Assembly (NCBI RefSeq): GCF_900156745.1
Contig: NZ_LT707065.1
Location: 1,674,001 to 1,738,000 of the forward strand
From: Achromobacter sp. MFA1 R4
GTDB taxonomy: Bacteria > Pseudomonadota > Gammaproteobacteria > Burkholderiales > Burkholderiaceae_B
DNA: 64,000 nucleotides
Reading direction: 5' to 3'
Shown here: one piece after another, positions 43,155 through 52,120 of the stretch
Layout: each line of letters opens with the position of its first letter
Numbering within the stretch: the stretch's first letter is position 1
Program-made: the position numbers and the translations under genes
The notes under the pieces: generated by a model
Databases searched by the model: none
Told to the model about the DNA's origin: nothing
Seen by the model: the letters and a program-made list of their open reading frames with translations, nothing else

Positions 43155-45233
43155 ATGGCAACCAGGAAAACGGCGGCGCGGCCGTCCAGGACATCGGCTT
43201 CTTCCAAACGGACCCCGCGCAAGAAAGCGCCGGCGGCGTCGGCAGCGTCTGCGTCGGCTGCAACGGCATCTGCAACTTCCACTGCGGCGGCCGCGATCGC
43301 AGCGGCGGCGCCCCGCCCCAAGCCTCGCAAGCCCGGCAAGCCCAAGAAAGAAACGCCCCGCATCGCCTTCGGCCGCTCCGCCAAGCCCGATGCCTTCGAC
43401 GCGCGCGACATCCTGTTCCGCCCCAATATCTCTGTCACCCCCAAGGCGGAAATGATTCCCGTGATGGGGCTGACGGTGAAGCACCAGGGCGAGACCTCGG
43501 CCTGCACGGGCTTTGCGCTGTCCACGGTGGTGGAGTACCTGCTGCGCAAATCCGAACGCGACACGCGCCCGGCGATCTCGCCCTACATGCTGTATTCGAT
43601 GGCCAGGCGCTACGACGAATTCCCCGGATCGGTCGACGACAGCGGCTCCAGCCTGCGCGGCGCGCTCAAGGGCTGGTTCCGGCACGGCGCCTGCGCCCAG
43701 GCCCTGTTCCCGTCCATCGACATGCCGCCCGCGGCCCAGCGCCCGGAAGACGATTGGTGGCTGGACGCCGTCAAGCGGCCGCTCGGCGCGTACTACCGCA
43801 TCGACACGCGCAGCATCGTGGAGATGCATGCGGCGCTGAATGAAGTGGGCATTCTCTACGCCAGTGCGGGCTGCCACGAGGGCTGGGACCAAGGCCACGG
43901 CGTCACGCCGCGCGATGACGAAGCCACGCCCGTCACGCGGCCATTCTGGGTCATTCCGGCCAGCCAGGAAACCGCCGTGCTGGGCCACGCCTTCGTCATC
44001 GTGGGCTATACGCAGGACGGCTTTCTGATCCAGAACTCCTGGGGCGAGGAATGGGGCACGCACGGCATGGCGGTGCTGACCTACGACGACTGGATGCGCA
44101 ACGCGATGGACTGCTGGGTCGTGCAGCTGGGCGTGGTCACGCACGAGCACGAAAGCATCTCCAACAGCATCAGCCTGCGCACCGAGGGAAAGAAGGTGAC
44201 GCTTGCCGCCGGCAAGATACTGCGCGACCGCGAGCTCTCGCCCTTCATCGTCAACGTCGGCAACAACGGCAAGCTCAGCAACAGCGGCGCCTTCCGCACC
44301 ACGCCGGACGACCTGCGCGCGATCGTCGACGTGCACATGGTCGCCGCGCGCGAGCGCTGGAACCTGAAGGACAAGCCGATGGACGTCTGCGTGTACAACC
44401 ACGGCGGCCTGGTCGGCGAGAACGACGCCGCCGAGGCCGCCGCCGAATGGATCCCGCTGCTCTACGAGCACCAGATATTCCCCGTCTTCCTGATGTGGGA
44501 GACGGACTTCATCACCACCGTCAGGAACATCATCCAGGACGCCGCGCACGACGTGCCGCGCACCACCGGCGGCATCGGCGAACGCCTGGAACGCTGGTGG
44601 AACCAGCGCCTCGAACGCTGGCTGGCGCGTCCAGGCACGGTCATCTGGGGCGAAATGAAGCAGAACGCCGAGGCCATGAGCGAGCCGGCCGCGCACGGCG
44701 AAGACGAAGCCGCCATGATCCTGCTCTACCGGCACTTCAAGTCGCACGTCGCGCGCGGCCGCGTGCGCCTGCACATCGTGGGGCATTCGGCCGGCGCGAT
44801 CGTCGCCAGCCATTTCGCGCGGCGCCTGGCCGCGGACGGCGGGGAACTGGAATCGCTGAGCCTCATGGCGCCGGCCGTGACCCTGAAGACTTTCCGAGAA
44901 CTGGTCGTGCCGCTGCTGGGGAACCGGGTCAAGCGCTATCAGCAGTTCCACCTGTCGGATCGCGCCGAAGAGGACGACCCCACTTGCGGACCGTACCGGC
45001 GCTCGCTGCTGTACCTGGTCAGCGAATCGTTCGAGGGCGGCACCACCACGCCGCTGCTGGGCATGGAGCGCTATTTCCGGGACGCCGGCATTCCGTGCGA
45101 CGCGGTCCACGTGTCGCCGGCCGGCAGTCCTTCCGGCGCCTCCCGCGTCGTGCCCGTGGCCTCCAGCACGCACGGGGGCTTTGACAACGACAAAGGCACG
45201 CAGCAGCAGGTCATTGCCTTCATCAAGCGCTGA
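43155..45233 (+). CDS. Papain-like (C1) peptidase fused to alpha/beta hydrolase
   Basis: A 692-residue fusion. Residues 1-70 are Lys/Ala/Pro/Ser-rich and histone H1-like. A papain-type domain follows (about 75-320) with the full set Q111, C117 ('QGETSACTGFA'), H278 ('LGHAFVIVGY') and N294 ('QNSWGEEWG'). The C-terminal half is an alpha/beta hydrolase with an oxyanion 'HGG' (416-418), nucleophile S545 in 'GHSAG' and a probable catalytic H673. There is no signal peptide, so it is presumably cytoplasmic. AAGGGG lies about 7 nt before the ATG. It is the first large gene of a four-gene same-strand cluster. Both catalytic centres look intact, so it may cut and de-esterify or simply be regulated; substrates are unknown. 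Confidence 0.85.
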   Translation: MATRKTAARPSRTSASSKRTPRKKAPAASAASASAATASATSTAAAAIAAAAPRPKPRKPGKPKKETPRIAFGRSAKPDAFDARDILFRPNISVTPKAEMIPVMGLTVKHQGETSACTGFALSTVVEYLLRKSERDTRPAISPYMLYSMARRYDEFPGSVDDSGSSLRGALKGWFRHGACAQALFPSIDMPPAAQRPEDDWWLDAVKRPLGAYYRIDTRSIVEMHAALNEVGILYASAGCHEGWDQGHGVTPRDDEATPVTRPFWVIPASQETAVLGHAFVIVGYTQDGFLIQNSWGEEWGTHGMAVLTYDDWMRNAMDCWVVQLGVVTHEHESISNSISLRTEGKKVTLAAGKILRDRELSPFIVNVGNNGKLSNSGAFRTTPDDLRAIVDVHMVAARERWNLKDKPMDVCVYNHGGLVGENDAAEAAAEWIPLLYEHQIFPVFLMWETDFITTVRNIIQDAAHDVPRTTGGIGERLERWWNQRLERWLARPGTVIWGEMKQNAEAMSEPAAHGEDEAAMILLYRHFKSHVARGRVRLHIVGHSAGAIVASHFARRLAADGGELESLSLMAPAVTLKTFRELVVPLLGNRVKRYQQFHLSDRAEEDDPTCGPYRRSLLYLVSESFEGGTTTPLLGMERYFRDAGIPCDAVHVSPAGSPSGASRVVPVASSTHGGFDNDKGTQQQVIAFIKR

Positions 45234-45254
45234 CCGCGGGTGGAGGGTCTTGTC

Positions 45255-48182
45255 ATGCCAGAGATACTGCCAGAACCCTACAGCGAGGCGCCGGAGCTGC
45301 CCAGGCAGCCGGCCCCGCGGCCCGACGTGCCGACGCCGGCGGCCCATGCCGGCGAGGAGGGCGCGCGCGCCGCCGCGCCCGCCGTCCCCGCGCCGCCATC
45401 GCCCCCCGCGCACGAGTTCTCTCTCTACGGCGAGGCCGACGAGGTCGCGGGGGTCCTGTCGCGGGTCGGCGTGCCCTGCCTGCTGGTGGCGGGGTCCGGC
45501 GACATCGTGGCCGCCAGCAGCGTCCTGCCACTGGCGCACGCCAACCTTGTGGGCCACCGCCTGAGCGAGATCTGCGGCCTCACCCGGCCCTTGCGCATGG
45601 GCGACGGCGCGGTCGACGTGGTGTACCGCGGCGACGACGGCGCCCGCGTGCCCGCGCAGCTGATCCCGCTGTGCACGCTGAACAGCGGCGAGCTCATCGT
45701 GCTGGTCAACGACGGCGCACCCTTTCGCCAGGCCGAGTCCCGCCGGTTCGAGCGTACGCCCTACGCGGTATTCCGGCTGGACATGCAGGGCGTCATCCGC
45801 TTCGCCAATCCCGAAGCGGCCCGCACGCTGGGCCTGCCGCGCGACGCCCTGTGCGGCAGCCGGCTCGCCGCGCATTTCCGCCCCGCCGACGTCGGGCCGG
45901 TGCAGCGCGCCATCCTGCGCTGCGTGCACGACACGGACGGCGACGCCATGGTGTCGGTCACCATCGCCATCCCCGTGCCGGACGACGCGGACCGCCAGTT
46001 CGAGCTGGTCATGACGCCCGACCCCGCGCCCAACGGCGAGCTACTGGGCGTGATCGCCGTCATCCAGTCGCGCACGCTGGAATCGGCCCGCGACGAGATC
46101 CGCCGCATCGCGCTCGACCCCGCGATCGACGGCTGGCGGCTCAAGCTGGACCGCATCCTGGAGCAGATCCGGCGCCTGGTGCCGTTCGAACACGCGGTCT
46201 TCGGCATCTATGGCAACGATGTGTCGCTGTTCCGCGCGATCGCGGTGCGGCCAGAGGGCGTAGAGCTGTGGCCCGCGCGCTGGATGGATCTGCCGCCGAC
46301 GATACGCGCCTTCCTGGACTCGGGCCGCACCTGGGTCGAGGAGGTCGGCGCGTTCGTGAAGGCGAACATGCCCGAACCGGGCAACGAGATCGTGCGCTGT
46401 TATCAGGACCTGGGCATACAGTCCTCCGTCACGCTGCCGGTCACGCGGCCCGGGGGCTATAGCTCGGCGCTGAGCCTGTGCTCGCGCGCCCCCGGCGCCT
46501 ACGATGCCCGCCATCTGGAGATCCTGCGCGCCCTGGACCTGGAACCTGTGCTGATGCGCTTCGAAAAGGAGCGCGACGACGAGCGGGCCGAATTCGCGGA
46601 TTCGCTGCGGCGCAAGGTGATGACCGCCGCGTCGCTGCGCCAGGCCGCCGACGACATCATTGCGCAGCTGGCGCAGCATTTCTCGTGGGATCACGTGGCG
46701 CTGTTCCGCGTGAACCGGCAGGAGAACCGCTTCGAAGTGGTCACGCAGCACAGCCTGGCGCCCGGCTACGCGCTGCCGGCCGGTTTCCAGCAGCCGACGG
46801 GCCAGGGCATGCTGGGCGCCACGCTGTCGCTGGGCTGCCTGCTGGCGGTGGATGACATCGGCAATCCCGCCTACGCGCAGCACGGCTACACGGGCCCCAA
46901 GCGGCCGCTGCGCTCGGCCATGACCGTTCCCGTCCACCTGAACGGCCGGATACGCTGGCTGCTGGACGTGGAATCCTCGGTGTCCCATGCCTTCAAGGGC
47001 CCCGACATCGACGACCTGCTCCAGATCATCGCCTCGCTGGAGGAAGGCCTGGCCCAGCACCTGCTCAGCCAGACCAAGCAGAGCCTGATGGCGGAAACCG
47101 AGCAGGCCGTCGTGTTCGTGGGACGCGAGGGCGGCGTCATCGAAATGAACCGCGTGGCCACCGACATGCTGGGCGCGGAGGTCCGGCGCACGCGCGATGG
47201 CGCCGAGGCGCCGTCAATCACGGACTACGCCATCGCGGGCGACGAGGCCACGCTGGGCGTCCTGACGTCGGCGTTCACGGTCAAGCGCGAGCGCATCGAA
47301 CTGCTCGACGCCGGCGGACAGCCGCGGTCCGTGCTGGCCACCCGCACCGACCTGGACCCGAGCCTGGACATGTCGATCTGGTTCTTCACCGACATCGCGG
47401 ACCTGGATTGGGCGCGCGACCTGCGCTATCTGCGCGAAACCGTGGCCGAGGTGGCGCGGCAGACGCGCACCTCGCTGTCGCTGGCGTGCAGCCTGACGTC
47501 GCAGACCGTGCTGCTGCATGACGACGCGCGCCAGGGCACGCCCCCGGAAGTCGTCGCGGCCCAGGCGCAGGACCTGAGCCAGCGCATCGTCGCCGAGATC
47601 GGCAAGGCCGACATCACCTTCGAGCGCCTGGCCGGCGCCAGCGAGTCGCGGCGGCGCGCCCGCGCGGCGCATGGCGACGTCGAACTGGGCGCGCGCCTTC
47701 GTGACGTGATCGCTGCCTTGCCCGCGCGCGACCAGCGCCGCATCGCGTTGTCCAACCATACGGCCTCGCGCGACGGCCCCACGGTGTCCGGCGACGCGCA
47801 GGCGCTGAGCGCGGCATTCCGGTCGATGATCGATTACCTCCTGCGCTGCCGCAACGCCGACGATGCGCGCGTGACCATCGACCTGGACGCCGGCCCGGAC
47901 GGCTGCACCCTGCGCTTCGGCCTGAGCGAGGAACAGGTGTGGGACATGGACCCGCCGGTCCACGCGGTGCCCGACGACGCCCTGCTGAGCGCCGAGCGCG
48001 CCGCGCACGACGGCGCCAGCATCGCCATCGCCCAGATCCAGGACACGATGATCGATCACGGCGGCGCGCTCGTCACCGACCCGCCGCTCCCGGATGCGCC
48101 GCTGTTGCCGCCGCAGGCCTACGAGTCCGTCACGCCGCCGTGGCGCGCGTTCACGCTGATCCTGCCGCTGCGCGCCGGCTAG
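45255..48182 (+). CDS. PAS/GAF multi-sensor with degenerate kinase core
   Basis: A 975-residue soluble protein. After a Pro/Ala-rich first 50 residues come PAS-like (about 50-160), PAS (about 165-280), GAF (about 290-440), GAF (about 460-620) and PAS-like (about 620-730) domains. The last 240 residues align in layout with a histidine kinase, but the dimerisation helix reads 'VARQTRTSLSLA' with no phospho-accepting His, and the ATPase end lacks recognisable N, G1 and G2 boxes. It is therefore likely a signal sensor that acts by conformation or protein contact. ATG 45255 has GGAGG upstream and lies 21 bp after the peptidase gene. It probably talks to the receiver-like CHAT protein encoded next. 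Confidence 0.75.
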   Translation: MPEILPEPYSEAPELPRQPAPRPDVPTPAAHAGEEGARAAAPAVPAPPSPPAHEFSLYGEADEVAGVLSRVGVPCLLVAGSGDIVAASSVLPLAHANLVGHRLSEICGLTRPLRMGDGAVDVVYRGDDGARVPAQLIPLCTLNSGELIVLVNDGAPFRQAESRRFERTPYAVFRLDMQGVIRFANPEAARTLGLPRDALCGSRLAAHFRPADVGPVQRAILRCVHDTDGDAMVSVTIAIPVPDDADRQFELVMTPDPAPNGELLGVIAVIQSRTLESARDEIRRIALDPAIDGWRLKLDRILEQIRRLVPFEHAVFGIYGNDVSLFRAIAVRPEGVELWPARWMDLPPTIRAFLDSGRTWVEEVGAFVKANMPEPGNEIVRCYQDLGIQSSVTLPVTRPGGYSSALSLCSRAPGAYDARHLEILRALDLEPVLMRFEKERDDERAEFADSLRRKVMTAASLRQAADDIIAQLAQHFSWDHVALFRVNRQENRFEVVTQHSLAPGYALPAGFQQPTGQGMLGATLSLGCLLAVDDIGNPAYAQHGYTGPKRPLRSAMTVPVHLNGRIRWLLDVESSVSHAFKGPDIDDLLQIIASLEEGLAQHLLSQTKQSLMAETEQAVVFVGREGGVIEMNRVATDMLGAEVRRTRDGAEAPSITDYAIAGDEATLGVLTSAFTVKRERIELLDAGGQPRSVLATRTDLDPSLDMSIWFFTDIADLDWARDLRYLRETVAEVARQTRTSLSLACSLTSQTVLLHDDARQGTPPEVVAAQAQDLSQRIVAEIGKADITFERLAGASESRRRARAAHGDVELGARLRDVIAALPARDQRRIALSNHTASRDGPTVSGDAQALSAAFRSMIDYLLRCRNADDARVTIDLDAGPDGCTLRFGLSEEQVWDMDPPVHAVPDDALLSAERAAHDGASIAIAQIQDTMIDHGGALVTDPPLPDAPLLPPQAYESVTPPWRAFTLILPLRAG

Positions 48183-48208
48183 GCCATCCGGATCATGGGA
48201 CAGCCATC

Positions 48209-49873
48209 ATGGAACACGACGCCGACGGACCGAATTTCATCCTGCTGGCCAGCATGAACGACGAGCACGAGGACGACTGGGCCAACCACCTCGCCCAGCT
48301 GCACCGCCACGTCCAGCAGTACCCCGCGATCGCGCCGTTCGTGGGCGCGGAGCTGCGCCGGCGCACGTCGCTGGAAAGCGCCAAGACCCAGATCGAATCC
48401 TGGGAACTGGCCACGCCGCGCATCGAGCCGCGGCTGGTCATCATCGACGCCCGGCTCGGGTCCACCGCCAGCAAGCGCGCCAAGCCCGGCGCGGCCGCGG
48501 TCGAACTGCTGGAATGGATCGCCAAGCGCTCCGCCGTGCCCTTGCTGGTGCTGGCGGTCGACCCGCCGGAACTGGTGCAGCGCTACGTCCTGGAACGCCC
48601 CGAAGTCTTCATGTGGACCAGCGATGCCAAGAGCGCCGGCAACAGCGGCACAGAGGTCGCCACCGTCCTCACCTGCCTCACGCCGATGGCGCCCAAGCGC
48701 CGGCGGCGGCTGATCATCCGCGTGGGCGAGCACTCGATCACCTACCGCATCCAGATGGGACGGCACGAGTATTCGTCGCAGGACATGCCCTACAAGGAAC
48801 GCGACCGGATCTCGGCCCTGGTGGGGCGCATCGAGACCTTCAGCCCCTATATGGGGGAGACGAAGGCGCCGCAGTGGCTCAAGGACCTGAGCGGGGTGGG
48901 CGAAGACGTCTTCAGCGCCATGGTCACGCACAGCCTGGGCGCGCCGATCGCCAAGCTGATCCAGCGCGCGCGCGACGAGGAGTTGTCGCCGGGGGCCGGC
49001 GCGTTCGCGGGACTGGACCTGCGCTTCGAGTTCAACCTGGCCAGCCAGGAGGTCTCGCGCCTGTTCAACCTGCCTTTCGAGATGGGGCGCGAGTTCGGCG
49101 CCGACAGCGGCCGCTATCTGTGCCTGGAACTGCCGATGGCGCGGCGGCTGCACCTGGAGGGCACCGCCCCCGCGCCGCGCTGGGAGACGGACTCGCGCGC
49201 GCCCGGCCAGCCGGTGCGGATGCTGTTCATGGATGCCAGCGCGGTGTACGGCACCGTCACGTTCCGGCGCGAAGACGGCGGGCCGACCCTGCCCGCCATG
49301 GAATTCGGCCCGCTGCAGTCGGTCGCCAAAGAGCGCGAGCATCTTGCCGAACTGGCCGCGCGCGCGCCCGGCCATCTCATCATCGACCACGTGCGCGGCG
49401 CGGATGAGCCCGGCCTGGTGGGCGCGGCGCTGCAGCGCCGCATCGAAGAGCGGCTCAAGACCGGCAACTACGACATCTTCCATTTCGCCGGGCACTCGGT
49501 CTCCGCGGGCGAAACCACGATGCTGGTGCTGCCGGGCGAGGACGGCGAAGCCTGGCAACTGTCCATCCGGCTGATCGGCCAGTGGATGGAGGCGGGCAAG
49601 TGCAAGCTGCTGGTGCTGTCGTCGTGCAGCGGCGCGTCGGTGCGCACGGCGCTGGAAGTCATGCGCGCCGGCGCGGCCGGCGTGCTGGCCTTTCGCTGGC
49701 AGGTCGAAGAGGAATCCTGCGCGCGCTACATCCAGCGCTTTTACGACGTGTACCTGGACGCCGCCCAGCCCAAAGGGCTGGCCGAAGCCTACCGCTACGC
49801 CTGCAAGGCCGCGCAGGGCGATGCCGGCGATCTGCCGACCTGGGCGTCGGCGGTGGCCATCGTGCGCGACTGA
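48209..49873 (+). CDS. Receiver-like domain fused to CHAT (caspase-like) protease
   Basis: A 554-residue protein. Residues 1-145 have the alternating beta/alpha pattern of a response-regulator receiver, with 'LVIIDARLG' placing D80 at the phospho-acceptor position and 'VPLLVLAV' as the next strand, but the acidic pocket and conserved Lys are not clear. Residues about 370-550 are a CHAT domain with catalytic H429 ('HFAGH') and C473 ('LSSCSGAS'), followed by 'FRWQVEEE'. CHAT proteases are caspase-like Cys peptidases often held inactive until a partner binds. It lies 26 bp after the sensor gene. Regulation of the protease by the sensor is an inference from the sensor-receiver order. Confidence 0.85.
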   Translation: MEHDADGPNFILLASMNDEHEDDWANHLAQLHRHVQQYPAIAPFVGAELRRRTSLESAKTQIESWELATPRIEPRLVIIDARLGSTASKRAKPGAAAVELLEWIAKRSAVPLLVLAVDPPELVQRYVLERPEVFMWTSDAKSAGNSGTEVATVLTCLTPMAPKRRRRLIIRVGEHSITYRIQMGRHEYSSQDMPYKERDRISALVGRIETFSPYMGETKAPQWLKDLSGVGEDVFSAMVTHSLGAPIAKLIQRARDEELSPGAGAFAGLDLRFEFNLASQEVSRLFNLPFEMGREFGADSGRYLCLELPMARRLHLEGTAPAPRWETDSRAPGQPVRMLFMDASAVYGTVTFRREDGGPTLPAMEFGPLQSVAKEREHLAELAARAPGHLIIDHVRGADEPGLVGAALQRRIEERLKTGNYDIFHFAGHSVSAGETTMLVLPGEDGEAWQLSIRLIGQWMEAGKCKLLVLSSCSGASVRTALEVMRAGAAGVLAFRWQVEEESCARYIQRFYDVYLDAAQPKGLAEAYRYACKAAQGDAGDLPTWASAVAIVRD

Positions 49874-49936
49874 GCGCCCGGCCGCCGGCCCCTGTGCGCA
49901 ACCTGCGCGGCGGGCGGCCGGAAACAAGGAGCTGAC

Positions 49937-51259
49937 ATGGATTCGCTAATCGGCATGTTGCGCGGCATCGGCGGCAAGGCGGCCACGGGCGACGGCGCGG
50001 GCGCCCTCTTGCCCACCGTCCCCGCGGGCCGCAACTTCTACGCGGAGATCGAACCGCCCGGCGGCAGCCCCGCGCTGGCCGCGGGCCTGGACGGGGCCGC
50101 CTTCGTGCCCGGGCAGTGCTACTTCAGTCTCCGGCTGGTGGAAATGCGCCTGTGCGACGCCAGCAACTACCTCAGCCAGTTCCTGCCGCTGTGCACGTTC
50201 TTTCTGCGCTATGGCGCCGACGGCGCGCGGCGCGAGATCCCGTACATCGTGGGCTATGACCTCATCCAGCAGGCGCTGGGCGCCGCCGCGCCCCAGGCCG
50301 GCGCCAGCCGCGTGGCCTTTCGCGACGTCTACGTGGCGCGCAACGTGCCCTACGCCAGCGACGGACTGGAGATGTACGCCGCCCTGTGCCGGTTCGCCGA
50401 CAGCAGCCTGAGCCGAGGCATCCTGGACTTCGTCTCGACCGCCGTGACGATGCTGGGGGGCCCCGTGGGCGGAGCCATCGTCAAGACGGGCGAAAGCCTG
50501 CTCACGCCCCTGGCCAAGCTGTTCGGCACCGACGGCGTCAGCGTGCGCTTCGGCGTCTATGACGGCGACGCGCTGCGCCGCAGCGGCTACCGCGTGCTGG
50601 CGGGCGCGGACTCGCAGGACCGGCTATCCGGTCTGCAGCTCGTGGACGGCGTGCTGCATCGCCAGAAAGACGGGGGCAAGCCCGAGCCGGTCAATGACGT
50701 CGACTACCTGGTCCTGGCGTTCGAGCAGCGCACGACGCTGGGCGCGGACATGTTCGCCGCGGCGACGGCGCTGCCGTTCCATCATCTGTGGAAGGACGTG
50801 TCCAAGGCCCTGATCGGCAACGACGCCACGGCCGCCAGCGCGGCCTACCAATCCCTGCTGATCGCGGTCGCCGAATCGCCGATGCTGATCGACGCGGACC
50901 GCTTCGCGCTGCTCACGGCCTATGCGGCACAGCGCGGCGCATGGGAAGCCGCGAGCGAGCGATCCGGCCTGCGGACGCGCAGCGGCGGAAAAAGCCTGGC
51001 GACCGCCATGACCGACCGGGTGAACGCGCGGGGCAAGGCCGATCCGGTGGCCGATCTGCTCAAGGCGGCGAAAAAGCACATCACGCCGCCGCCGGGACCG
51101 GCCGGGCCGGCGCAGGCGGCGCTGGAAGACGCCGCCGTCGCCCAGACGGTGACGGACCTGACGCGCACCCTGGGCGAGAAAGGCAGCGCGCCGCCGCCGG
51201 GCGCGTTGTCCCGCGCCACGCGCGAGCTGCTGTCCGTCATGCTCAGCGATCCGGCGTAG
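49937..51259 (+). CDS. Unknown protein, last gene of protease cluster
   Basis: A 440-residue protein of no family I recognise. It begins after a strong AAGGAG (49926-49931). The N-terminal 210 residues look beta-rich; residues about 161-196 form a Gly/hydrophobic stretch ('TMLGGPVGGAIVKTG') that could be a membrane-active or buried hairpin; the C-terminal third is helical with a Pro-rich break near 395-405. No signal peptide. Its place behind two proteases suggests it is a substrate, effector or scaffold of the system. It converges on the spermidine-synthase-like gene with an 18-bp gap. Confidence 0.7.
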   Translation: MDSLIGMLRGIGGKAATGDGAGALLPTVPAGRNFYAEIEPPGGSPALAAGLDGAAFVPGQCYFSLRLVEMRLCDASNYLSQFLPLCTFFLRYGADGARREIPYIVGYDLIQQALGAAAPQAGASRVAFRDVYVARNVPYASDGLEMYAALCRFADSSLSRGILDFVSTAVTMLGGPVGGAIVKTGESLLTPLAKLFGTDGVSVRFGVYDGDALRRSGYRVLAGADSQDRLSGLQLVDGVLHRQKDGGKPEPVNDVDYLVLAFEQRTTLGADMFAAATALPFHHLWKDVSKALIGNDATAASAAYQSLLIAVAESPMLIDADRFALLTAYAAQRGAWEAASERSGLRTRSGGKSLATAMTDRVNARGKADPVADLLKAAKKHITPPPGPAGPAQAALEDAAVAQTVTDLTRTLGEKGSAPPPGALSRATRELLSVMLSDPA

Positions 51260-51277
51260 CGGGCAGGGGGGTGCTGA

Positions 51278-52054
51278 CTACCGCAGTTCCAGCGTCGCCC
51301 CGATGACGCGCATCGTCGGCATCAACTGGCGCCATGCATCCTTGGGCATCGACGGCGGCCGCGTCAGTTGCGCCGCCGCCGGGTCATCCAGCAGGTTGCC
51401 CTTGCAGGCGAACACGATGCTGTTGGTCATGTCGTCGTCCACCACCTCGAACATCGACGAGCCGAAGGACTCGCGCACGCGCTCCAGGTAGGTGTGGTGC
51501 ATCGGGTGGTTGACGTGGAAGTTGATCACCAGGATGCCGTCATCGCGCAGGGCGCGATGGCAGTCGGCGTAGAACGCGGCGCTGCACAGCGCGTCCGGGA
51601 TGCCGCCCGCCACGAAGCCGTCCAGGAAGATCACGTCCGCATGATCGGACAGGCCGCGCATATGCTGCGCCGCGTCCGCCTGGATCACCTGGAAGCGCTC
51701 GCCGTCCGGCGGCACCAGGAAGGCGTCGCGCAGCGCGATCACGGCCGGGTCGATCTCCACCACGGAAATCCGCGCCGCCGCCAGATAGCGGTGGCAGAAC
51801 TTGGGCAGCGATCCGCCGCCCAGGCCCACCATCAGGATGTGATCGGGCGCCGGCTTGAACAGCACGAAGCCCATCATCATCCGGGTGTATTCGATCTCCA
51901 GCGCGTCCGGGTTGAGCAGCGACATGCTGCTCTGGATTTCCTGCTGCGTGAAGTGCAGGGTGCGCCGGGCGCCGGCATTCTGGATGAAAGGCCTGTGCAG
52001 GGCCGCCGGCTCGTCGGAAAGCGGCGAATCGGCGGAAGCGGGGACGTCGGACAT
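51278..52054 (-). CDS. Spermidine synthase-like / methyltransferase-fold protein
   Basis: A 258-residue Rossmann-fold protein of the polyamine aminopropyltransferase-like group. The nucleotide/SAM-type motif 'MVGLGGGSLPKF' (about 74-85), 'VVEIDPAVIALRD' and 'DVIFLDGF' are all present. It lacks a fused membrane half. The aminopropyl-transfer Asp pair is not certain, so it may instead be one of the many spermidine-synthase-like proteins of unknown activity. ATG 52052-52054. Confidence 0.75.
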   Translation of the reverse strand: MSDVPASADSPLSDEPAALHRPFIQNAGARRTLHFTQQEIQSSMSLLNPDALEIEYTRMMMGFVLFKPAPDHILMVGLGGGSLPKFCHRYLAAARISVVEIDPAVIALRDAFLVPPDGERFQVIQADAAQHMRGLSDHADVIFLDGFVAGGIPDALCSAAFYADCHRALRDDGILVINFHVNHPMHHTYLERVRESFGSSMFEVVDDDMTNSIVFACKGNLLDDPAAAQLTRPPSMPKDAWRQLMPTMRVIGATLELR

Positions 52055-52120
52055 GGGCGCAAGCGGTAGCGGTAAGCGGAGAATCCGCAGAAGATACCAC
52101 TCCCGCGCCCGCGCGCCCGG

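Noticed and set aside
42993-45929. Minus-strand ORF of 978 codons
   Set aside because: Antisense to the C1-peptidase and sensor genes, low-complexity His/Arg/Gln-rich product.
45255-48182. Active sensor histidine kinase
   Set aside because: No phospho-accepting His and no N/G1/G2 ATP-binding boxes can be identified.
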